Assembly (NCBI GenBank): GCA_013695405.1
Contig: JACDAO010000300.1
Coordinates: forward strand, 1-5,734
Direction of reading: 5' to 3'
Source: Acidobacteriota bacterium
GTDB taxonomy: Bacteria; Acidobacteriota; Vicinamibacteria; Vicinamibacterales; Vicinamibacteraceae
DNA: 5,734 bases
The translations under genes and the position numbers were made by a program. Shown one piece after another: positions 1 to 5,734 of the stretch (positions within the stretch are counted from its first letter, which is position 1; each line of letters opens with the position of its first letter). Under the pieces are notes generated by a model. The model was not told where the DNA came from. It saw only the letters and a program-made list of their open reading frames with translations, and made no database searches.

Positions 1-2
1 AG

Positions 3-1796
<1,794 letters not shown>

Positions 1797-1812
1797 GTGG
1801 AGGCTGCGCGAC

Positions 1813-1832
1813 GTGGCCCCGGTCGGGGCCGC
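1813..1832 (+). other. GC-rich stem-loop in the lon-engB junction
   Basis: GGCCCC (1815-1820) pairs with GGGGCC (1825-1830) around the loop GGTC, extended by a T-G wobble and a G-C pair to an 8-bp stem. It begins 16 bases after the lon stop codon. There is no T-run after it, so it is not a classical intrinsic terminator; an mRNA-stabilising or processing hairpin between two cistrons is possible. It also argues against translation of engB from the GTG at 1797, since that would place the hairpin inside the coding region. Confidence 0.4.
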
Positions 1833-1913
1833 ACCGCGATGCCGGCGTTCGTGCCCCACACGGACGACAGCCCGGTCGCACCCTCCTCCGACACACGCCG
1901 TGGTCGTCTCACC

Positions 1914-2642
1914 GTGAAAACGCTCCCGGTCCAGTTCGTCCGCAGTGCGGTCGCACCGACCGACCTGCCGCGCGACCTGGTGCCGCAACTGGCTCTGGTC
2001 GGCCGATCCAACGTCGGCAAGTCGACGTTGATCAACGCGATCACCGGATCGCGGGTGGCCCGGACCAGTGCGGCGGCCGGCAAGACCCGGGAGTTGAACC
2101 TGTATACGGTGGAGTACGGCCATCGCCAGCTGCGGCGCCTGTTCCTGGTCGACCTGCCAGGCTACGGATATGCCCGCGGCGGCGACGCCTCGGCGGAGAT
2201 GTTCGCCGGCCTCACCTCGATGTACTTCGGCCGACCTGCTCCGGGCACGACATCGCCTGGAGACGGCGCAGGATTCGGCCCGACCGGCGCGCTGCTGATC
2301 GTCGACGCGCGTCACCCCGGTCTCGCCCAGGATCTGCACGCCTGGGCGTGGCTATCCACTCAAGCCCTGGCCGTCGCCGTCGTGGCGGCCAAGATCGACA
2401 AGCTGTCGCGCACCGAACGGGTGCGCAGTCTACGCGTATGGGAAACATCGCTGAACGCTCCGGTGACGCCCGTGTCGGCGGCCACCGGCGAAGGACTGGA
2501 AAGCCTGTGGACACTGATCGTCAGCCTGCTGAGCCGCAGCCCGTCGCCGGAACTCCCGGACCGGACGCCGCCGAGCCACAGCAGCAACAGCCGCCGCCCG
2601 ACCCGCCCCGACCCAACGGCAGGGGGTCGGACGCCGAGCTGA
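1914..2642 (+). CDS. engB: Ribosome biogenesis GTP-binding protein EngB/YsxC (YihA)
   Basis: EngB is a TRAFAC-class GTPase needed for large ribosomal subunit assembly. Motifs counted from the chosen start: a leader resembling the family's first strand (FVRSAV); G1 GRSNVGKS at 30-37; G2 with Thr58 in GKTRE; G3 DLPGYG at 80-85; DARHP; a G4 reading AKID at 159-162; and G5 SAA at 188-190. The first G4 residue is Ala where the family normally has Thr or Asn. Start: GTG 1914 fits the family N-terminus best, although no clear ribosome binding site precedes it. In-frame alternatives are ATG 1839 and GTG 1797, the latter touching the lon stop codon; both add residues with no family likeness. The protein is 242 aa, against about 195-210 for B. 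subtilis and E. coli. The excess is a Gly/Pro-rich insertion near 106-124 and a 36-residue Pro/Ser/Arg tail after the normal end at about 2531, which overlaps the start of rho in another frame. Confidence 0.93.
   Translation: MKTLPVQFVRSAVAPTDLPRDLVPQLALVGRSNVGKSTLINAITGSRVARTSAAAGKTRELNLYTVEYGHRQLRRLFLVDLPGYGYARGGDASAEMFAGLTSMYFGRPAPGTTSPGDGAGFGPTGALLIVDARHPGLAQDLHAWAWLSTQALAVAVVAAKIDKLSRTERVRSLRVWETSLNAPVTPVSAATGEGLESLWTLIVSLLSRSPSPELPDRTPPSHSSNSRRPTRPDPTAGGRTPS
2491..2509 (+). promoter_or_regulatory. Probable ribosome binding site and GTG start of rho inside engB
   Basis: AAGGA at 2491-2495, with a second purine stretch GGAAAG at 2498-2503, precedes the GTG at 2507-2509, which is in the rho frame. 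Other in-frame starts are less suitable: GTG 2348 and an ATG near 2438 lie deep in the conserved part of engB, while ATG 2666 would remove the conserved first helix of Rho. The site lies within the last conserved helix of EngB, so rho translation is probably coupled to translation of engB. Confidence 0.45.
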
Positions 2643-3897
2643 TCAACCTGTCCACGCTCAAGGAGATGAGCGTGGCGCAACTGACCCAGATTGCCAAGGA
2701 CCTCGAGGTCCCCGGCGCCACGGGTCTGCGCAAGCAGGAGCTGATCTTCGAGATCCTGCGGGCCCGCACCGAGAAGAGCGGCCTGCTGTTCTCCGAAGGG
2801 GTCCTCGAGGTGCTGCCCGACGGCTTCGGCTTCCTGCGCGCGCCCGACTACAACTACCTGGCCGGGCCTGACGACGTCTACGTCTCGCCGTCGCAGATCC
2901 GCAAGTTCGATTTGCACACCGGCGATACGGTCAGCGGCCAGATCCGGCCGCCCAAGGAAGGCGAACGCTACTTCGCGCTGATCAAGGTCGAGGCGGTCAA
3001 CTTCGAGCCGCCCGAGCGGACGCGCGACAAGATCTTCTTCGAGAACCTGACGCCGCTCTACCCGCAGGAGCGGATCACGCTCGAGACCGCCCACGACAAC
3101 CTGTCGGCCCGGGTCCTCGACCTGATGACGCCGATCGGCAAGGGCCAGCGCGGCCTGATCGTCGCGCCGCCGCGCACCGGCAAGACGATGCTGCTGCAGA
3201 ACATCGCCAACAGCGTCATCGCCAACCACCCCGAGGTGTACCTGATCGTGCTGCTATCGACGAGCGGCCCGAGGAAGTCACCGACATGCAGCGCTCGGTG
3301 CGCGGCGAGGTGATCAGCTCGACCTTCGACGAACCGGCGCAGCGCCACGTGCAGGTCGCCGAGATGGTGATCGAGAAGGCCAAGCGGCTGGTCGAGCACA
3401 AGAAGGACGTGGTCATCCTGCTCGACTCGATCACGCGCCTGGCGCGGGCCTACAACACCGTGGTGCCACCGTCGGGCAAGATCCTGTCGGGCGGCGTGGA
3501 CTCCAACGCGCTCCAGCGCCCCAAGCGCTTTTTCGGCGCGGCCCGCAACATCGAGGAAGGGGGCTCGCTGACGATCATCGCGACCGCGCTGATCGACACC
3601 GGCTCGCGGATGGACGAAGTGATCTTCGAGGAGTTTAAGGGCACCGGCAACATGGAGATCCACCTCGATCGCAAGCTCGCGGATCGCCGCGTGTTCCCGG
3701 CCATCGACATCACCAAGAGCGGCACCCGCAAGGAAGAACTGCTGATCCCCAAGGACGACCTCAATCGCATCTGGGTACTCCGCAAAGTGATCAACCCGCT
3801 CTCGGCAAACGAGGCGATGGAGTTGCTGCTCGGCAAGATGAGCAAGACCAAGTCGAACGCCGAGTTCCTCGGCTCGATGTCGGGCAGCGGCAGGTAG
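2507..3897 (+). CDS. rho: Transcription termination factor Rho, frame broken by a one-base deletion
   Basis: Rho is a hexameric RNA-dependent helicase that ends transcription by translocating along nascent RNA. The 5' part (to 3255) and 3' part (from 3256) are in different frames; restoring one base at 3255/3256 gives 463 aa. Seen in order: a 45-residue acidic, Pro/Gln-rich leader; the N-terminal helical domain (NLSTLKEM onward); the cold-shock RNA-binding domain with DGFGFLR (105-111) and [16 protein letters not shown]-loop APPRTGKT (220-227), with Arg-Thr where E. coli has Lys-Ala; the break inside the conserved [11 protein letters not shown]; Walker [15 protein letters not shown] with Asp307; and Arg395 and Arg408, matching the two catalytic arginines of E. 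coli Rho. The core of 418 residues matches E. coli Rho (419 aa). As written, the 5' frame ends at TGA 3311-3313, before Walker B and the arginine finger, so the product would be inactive. Flawless conservation on both sides suggests a sequence error or very recent mutation, not decay. It overlaps the end of engB by 136 bases. Confidence 0.9.
3255..3256 (+). other. Frameshift point in rho (one base missing)
   Basis: The sequence reads CTGCTATCGACGAG where the conserved Leu-Leu-Ile-Asp-Glu would need CTGCTNATCGACGAG, most simply CTGCTGATC. Downstream of 3256 the Rho protein continues in the -1 frame without further damage to the TAG at 3895-3897. A -1 ribosomal slip on CTA would formally restore Leu-Ile-Asp, but the heptamer here (G CTG CTA) is not of the X XXY YYZ slippery type, so programmed frameshifting is not supported. 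Confidence 0.9.
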
Positions 3898-3919
3898 GCG
3901 GGAGGCTCGTCTGCCCGCC
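3897..3919 (+). promoter_or_regulatory. Hairpin after rho enclosing the ribosome binding site and CTG start of the next gene
   Basis: GGCGGG (3897-3902) pairs with CCCGCC (3914-3919), and AG (3903-3904) with CT (3911-3912) past a bulged G, leaving a six-base loop. The element starts on the last base of the rho stop codon. It contains the strong Shine-Dalgarno sequence GGGAGG (3900-3905) and the proposed CTG start at 3911-3913. No T-run follows, so it is a poor intrinsic terminator; it could limit translation of the regulator gene. Function is inferred from position only. Confidence 0.4.
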
Positions 3920-4330
3920 TCGGAGCGGTTTGCCGTCGCCGTCCACATCTTGTCGCTGCTGGCGGCCCAGCCGGACCGCCGGATGACCTCGACGAGCATC
4001 GCCGCCAGTATCCGCACCAACCCGGTGGTGGTGCGGCGTCTGCTCGGGCTGCTCCGCCGCAGCGGGTTGGTCGACGTCAGCCCCGGGCCGCACGGCGGCG
4101 CCACGCTGCTGCATGCGCCGGAGACCATGTCGCTCCGCCAGGTCTATGAGGCGGTTGAGCACGCGCCGGTCATCGCCCTGCATCCCGGCACCAGCGACGA
4201 CTGCCCGGTCGGCCGGTACATCGCCACGGTGCTGGCCAAGGTTGCCGACAGCGCCGAACAGGCGCTGCTCGCGCAACTGGGCACCCAGAGCGTCGCCGAC
4301 GTGGTGCGCAGTCTCTCGACGGCGCGCTGA
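3911..4330 (+). CDS. Rrf2-family transcriptional regulator, YwnA-like
   Basis: This is a small winged helix-turn-helix DNA-binding protein. Read from CTG 3911 it has 139 aa, close to B. subtilis YwnA (about 133 aa). The N-terminus ERFAVAVHILSLLAA is the typical first helix of the family. The helix-turn-helix with TNPVVVRRLLGLL (about 36-48) is followed by the wing GPHGGATL (59-66), SLRQVYEAVE, and a CPVG segment near 98, also present in YwnA. Only one cysteine (Cys98) is present, so it lacks the three-cysteine iron-sulphur site of IscR/NsrR-type members. Start choice: the next in-frame start, TTG 3950, would delete most of helix 1, whereas CTG 3911 has GGGAGG five bases upstream and gives a full-length protein. 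The gene begins 13 bases after rho and could be co-transcribed with it. The regulated genes and signal are unknown; the downstream reductase or its own promoter are candidates by position only. Confidence 0.88.
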   Translation: MPASERFAVAVHILSLLAAQPDRRMTSTSIAASIRTNPVVVRRLLGLLRRSGLVDVSPGPHGGATLLHAPETMSLRQVYEAVEHAPVIALHPGTSDDCPVGRYIATVLAKVADSAEQALLAQLGTQSVADVVRSLSTAR

Positions 4331-4376
4331 GCGGGACATGGAACTCGGGGACGCGTGGCCCCGACGCCTGTCCGCC
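4331..4376 (+). terminator. Two-tier stem-loop just after the regulator stop codon, possible terminator
   Basis: The inner stem is TCGGGG (4345-4350) with CCCCGA (4359-4364) around an eight-base loop. Outside it, GGACA (4334-4338) pairs with TGTCC (4369-4373). The structure starts directly behind the TGA at 4328-4330. There is no T-run, so any termination would be Rho-dependent or the element may only protect the mRNA end. The role is inferred from position. Confidence 0.35.
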
Positions 4377-4393
4377 TGTCGCTGCGTGGGAGA

Positions 4394-4413
4394 CCGTCGG
4401 ACAAGTCCGACGG
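4394..4413. repeat. Perfect 9-bp inverted repeat with 2-base centre
   Basis: CCGTCGGAC (4394-4402) and GTCCGACGG (4405-4413) are exact reverse complements separated by AA. In RNA this would be a tight hairpin without a T-run. In DNA its dyad symmetry, between the regulator gene and the reductase promoter, would also suit an operator for a dimeric protein. Both readings are inference. Confidence 0.5.
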
Positions 4414-4467
4414 CTACGGCTACGACTCCCGACTCCCGGCTACGACTCCCGACTGCCGACTCCCGAC
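4412..4467 (+). repeat. Degenerate tandem repeat of GGCTAC and GACTCCC units
   Basis: The stretch reads as GGCTAC twice, GACTCCC twice, GGCTAC, GACTCCC, GACTGCC, GACTCCC and GAC. A 20-base period is visible: 4418-4437 and 4438-4457 differ at one position. It lies wholly in the gap between the regulator and the reductase and ends 27 bases before the putative -10 box. It contains no gene of its own. Such slippage-prone arrays are likely to vary between strains; whether this one is dispersed in the genome cannot be seen here. Confidence 0.7.
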
Positions 4468-4490
4468 GTGGCGTGTCCCACTGCCGTTAC

Positions 4491-4507
4491 TGCTACGATC
4501 GCGGGCA
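4491..4507 (+). promoter_or_regulatory. Extended -10 promoter for a near-leaderless reductase mRNA
   Basis: TGCTACGAT has an extended -10 TGn (4491-4493) and the hexamer TACGAT (4494-4499), three-sixths of the consensus plus the conserved first A and last T. The usual spacing puts the transcription start at about 4505-4507, on or next to the ATG at 4507. No -35 box is clear at the matching distance (4471-4476 reads GCGTGT), and no Shine-Dalgarno sequence precedes the ATG, both fitting a leaderless transcript. Confidence 0.4.
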
Positions 4508-5472
4508 TGCAGACGCGACGATTCGGGCGGCTCGGCTGGCAGGTCTCCGAGATTGGCTACGGCATGTGGGGCATGGCTGGCTGGAGCGGCAGCGACGATG
4601 CGCAGTCGCTGGCCTCGCTGGACCAGTCGATTGCCGCCGGAGTCACGTTCTTCGACACCGCCTTTGCATACGGCGAGGGCCACAGCGAGCAGCTGCTGGC
4701 GCAGACCCTGCGAGCGCATCCCGACCAGCGTCTGTACATCGCCACCAAGGTGCCGCCGAAGAATCGCACGTGGCCCGGCACCGCCGCCACCCCGGCCAGC
4801 GACGTCTTCCCGTACCCCTACATCGTCGAGATGACCGAGCGGAGCCTGCAGAATCTCGGTGTCGAGCGCCTCGACCTCCAGCAACTGCATGTCTGGGACG
4901 ACAGCTGGGCGGCCGACGACGGCTGGCGGCGGGCGGCCGAAGACCTCAAGTCGCAGGGCAAGATCGAGGGTTTCGGGATCAGCGTCAACCGCTGGCAACC
5001 GGCCAACGTGCTGCAGGCGCTGCAGACCGGCCTGGTCGACGCGGTGCAGGTGGTCTACAACATCTTCGATCAGAACCCGGAAGACGCACTCTTCCCGGAA
5101 GCGCAGCGGCTGGACGTGGCGATCATCGCGCGGGTGCCGCTCGACGAGGGCAGCCTGACCGGACGGATGACGCGCGAGATGAACTTCCCGGCCAGCGACT
5201 GGCGCAGCCTCTACTTCACCCCAGACAACCTGCGCGAGACCCTGGACCGGGTCGACCGGCTCACCGAGGCCCTGCCAGCGGAGATGTCGCTGCCCGATCT
5301 GGCGCTGCGCTTCATCCTCGAACACCCGGCCGTCGCGACGACCATTCCGGGGATGCGCAAGGCCGCGCACGTCGCTCAGAACACCGCGGTCTCCGACGGC
5401 GGGCGACTCGATCCGGCGCTCCTGACGGCGCTGCGCGCGCACCGCTGGGATCGGACGCATGTGATCCCCTGA
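4507..5472 (+). CDS. Aldo/keto reductase family oxidoreductase
   Basis: The protein belongs to the NAD(P)H-dependent aldo/keto reductases, cytoplasmic TIM-barrel enzymes that reduce carbonyl groups. It has 321 aa, normal for the family. The catalytic tetrad is complete: Asp50 in FFDTAFAYGEG, Tyr55, Lys81 in IATKVPPK and His128 in LDLQQLHVW. Later come GFGISVNRW, the strand QVVYNIFDQN and the cofactor-binding TTIPGMRKAAHVAQN near the C-terminus, where Arg284 and Asn292 sit as in NADPH-binding relatives. The ATG at 4507 is chosen over an in-frame upstream start at 4468 because MQTRRFGRLGWQVSEIGYG is the normal N-terminus and the 13 added residues look like spacer translation. No signal peptide or membrane segment is seen. 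The substrate cannot be told from sequence. The gene stands 176 bases after the Rrf2 regulator with its own likely promoter, and it converges with the PEP-CTERM gene. Confidence 0.93.
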   Translation: MQTRRFGRLGWQVSEIGYGMWGMAGWSGSDDAQSLASLDQSIAAGVTFFDTAFAYGEGHSEQLLAQTLRAHPDQRLYIATKVPPKNRTWPGTAATPASDVFPYPYIVEMTERSLQNLGVERLDLQQLHVWDDSWAADDGWRRAAEDLKSQGKIEGFGISVNRWQPANVLQALQTGLVDAVQVVYNIFDQNPEDALFPEAQRLDVAIIARVPLDEGSLTGRMTREMNFPASDWRSLYFTPDNLRETLDRVDRLTEALPAEMSLPDLALRFILEHPAVATTIPGMRKAAHVAQNTAVSDGGRLDPALLTALRAHRWDRTHVIP

Positions 5473-5480
5473 ATCAGGGG
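5466..5480. repeat. 15-base palindrome over the reductase stop codon
   Basis: CCCCTGA (5466-5472) and TCAGGGG (5474-5480) are perfect reverse complements around one A, and the first arm contains the TGA stop codon. The second arm runs into a direct repeat of GGGGACA (5477-5483 and 5484-5490). As an RNA hairpin it could mark the 3' end of the reductase message, but no T-run follows. Confidence 0.45.
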
Positions 5481-5511
5481 ACAGGGGACAAGCGCATCAA
5501 GGGGGAAGGGG
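5477..5511 (+). other. Potential G-quadruplex, + strand
   Basis: There are four G-runs of at least four at 5477-5480, 5484-5487, 5501-5505 and 5508-5511, with loops of 3, 13 and 2 bases. The central loop is long, so this is a weaker candidate than the neighbouring - strand motif. In the reductase transcript it would lie directly after the stop codon. Confidence 0.4.
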
Positions 5512-5516
5512 AAAGT

Positions 5517-5546
5517 CCCGGCCCCAGCCCCAAGCCCCCAGCTCCC
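5517..5546 (-). other. Potential G-quadruplex, - strand
   Basis: On the + strand there are C-runs at 5517-5519, 5522-5525, 5528-5531, 5535-5539 and 5544-5546, separated by 2, 2, 3 and 4 bases. The - strand therefore carries five G-runs meeting the G3 N1-7 pattern. It lies in the untranslated 3' region of the PEP-CTERM gene. The stretch is also a degenerate CCCCAG-type tandem repeat. Confidence 0.55.
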
Positions 5547-5580
5547 AGTTCGGCGCCCAGCTGCAGCGGCGAGCTGACAC

Positions 5581-5624
5581 GGGCAAGTTGTTGGCCCGGG
5601 GGGCAAGATCCTGGCCGACGTCGG
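5581..5624. repeat. Imperfect direct repeat and palindrome next to the PEP-CTERM gene end
   Basis: GGGCAAG occurs at 5581-5587 and 5601-5607, and the likeness continues to TGGCC in both copies, about 13 of 17 positions at a 20-base offset. CCGACGTCGG at 5615-5624 is a perfect 10-base palindrome 11 bases beyond the PEP-CTERM stop codon. These could help form the 3' end of the - strand message, but no T-run is present on either strand. Confidence 0.3.
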
Positions 5625-5635
5625 GGAGCCCGTGC

Positions 5636-5734
5636 TCACCGATCGGGGCGCATGCGGCGTCGCAGACTGCGCGAGAGGCCGAGCAGGCCCATGCCGATCA
5701 GCGCCAGGGCGCCCGGTTCCGGGATGGTCGAAAC
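5636..5734 (-). CDS. PEP-CTERM sorting-domain protein (C-terminal 32 residues only)
   Basis: Reading the - strand from the window edge gives an open frame of 32 codons ending at TGA (complement of 5636-5638). It starts VSTIPEPGALALIG and shows the three parts of the PEP-CTERM signal in order: the Pro-Glu-Pro motif (residues 5-7), a short hydrophobic segment rich in Gly and Leu (about 8-20), and an Arg-rich end with SRSLRRRMRPDR. In known systems this tail directs exported proteins to the envelope, where exosortase (EpsH/XrtA type) processes it. The main body, signal peptide and promoter lie outside the window, so the function of the mature protein cannot be said. It converges with the aldo/keto reductase across 163 bases. 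Confidence 0.85.
   Translation of the reverse strand, partial: VSTIPEPGALALIGMGLLGLSRSLRRRMRPDR

Noticed and set aside
1797..1799. GTG directly after the lon stop as the engB start
   Set aside because: It adds 39 residues with no family likeness, has no ribosome binding site, and puts an RNA hairpin inside the coding region.
2360..3229. A 289-codon open frame on the - strand opposite engB/rho
   Set aside because: It is a shadow of Rho codons, with repetitive Arg/Leu/Asp/Val composition and no motif.
3251..3262. Programmed -1 frameshifting in rho
   Set aside because: A -1 slip would give the right residues, but there is no slippery heptamer, I did not find a clear downstream structure, and I know of no rho that uses it; a missing base is simpler.
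3058..4128. A 356-codon open frame on the - strand across rho and the regulator
   Set aside because: It is antisense to two conserved genes and its composition is that expected of a complementary frame in GC-rich DNA.
4412..4467. CRISPR array
   Set aside because: The units are 6-7 bases, contiguous and without spacers, so this is a simple tandem repeat.
4355..4834. A 159-codon open frame on the + strand overlapping the reductase start
   Set aside because: It is a translation of the tandem repeat and then an out-of-frame reading of the reductase, with no ribosome binding site or domain.
4420..5460. A 346-codon open frame on the - strand opposite the aldo/keto reductase
   Set aside because: The + strand frame has the full catalytic tetrad and family motifs; the antisense product has no recognisable domain.
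5376..5639. An 87-codon open frame on the - strand in the convergent spacer
   Set aside because: It covers low-complexity C/G runs and the antisense of the reductase end, in a different frame from the PEP-CTERM tail, with no motif.

Overview
The window is GC-rich bacterial chromosome holding mostly housekeeping genes. On the + strand lie the 3' part of lon (ATP-dependent protease), engB/ysxC (ribosome-assembly GTPase), rho (transcription terminator), a small Rrf2-family regulator of the YwnA type, and an aldo/keto reductase. The last 99 bases, on the - strand, encode the C-terminal tail of a PEP-CTERM sorted protein. No tRNA, rRNA, CRISPR array or transposase was seen.

The PEP-CTERM tail points to a Gram-negative-type environmental bacterium with an exosortase. 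High GC, the lon-engB-rho order and short C/G-rich intergenic tandem repeats made me think of Acidobacteriota (Vicinamibacteria-like), but that is a low-confidence impression and not demonstrated by the sequence.

Layout. At 1-1796, lon lacks about 200 N-terminal residues because of the window edge. At 1797-1913 there is a junction with a GC stem-loop. engB (best start 1914) runs to 2642 and its last 136 bases overlap the start of rho (GTG 2507) in another frame. rho extends to 3897, but one base is missing at 3255/3256, which breaks the frame inside an otherwise intact, conserved gene. The Rrf2 gene probably starts at a CTG at 3911, whose ribosome binding site lies in a hairpin directly after rho. 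The gap 4331-4506 holds two stem-loops, a degenerate tandem repeat and a likely extended -10 promoter placed so that the reductase mRNA would be nearly leaderless. The convergent gap 5473-5635 has a palindrome over the reductase stop codon and G-quadruplex-type motifs on opposite strands.

The three large + strand genes cover protein quality control, ribosome assembly and transcription termination, and their close packing suggests co-transcription. The Rrf2 gene may be the last member of that unit. The reductase looks like a separate unit. I see no convincing undescribed multi-gene system. The points most worth checking are the rho frameshift, the engB/rho overlap, the hidden CTG start, and the structured convergent spacer.
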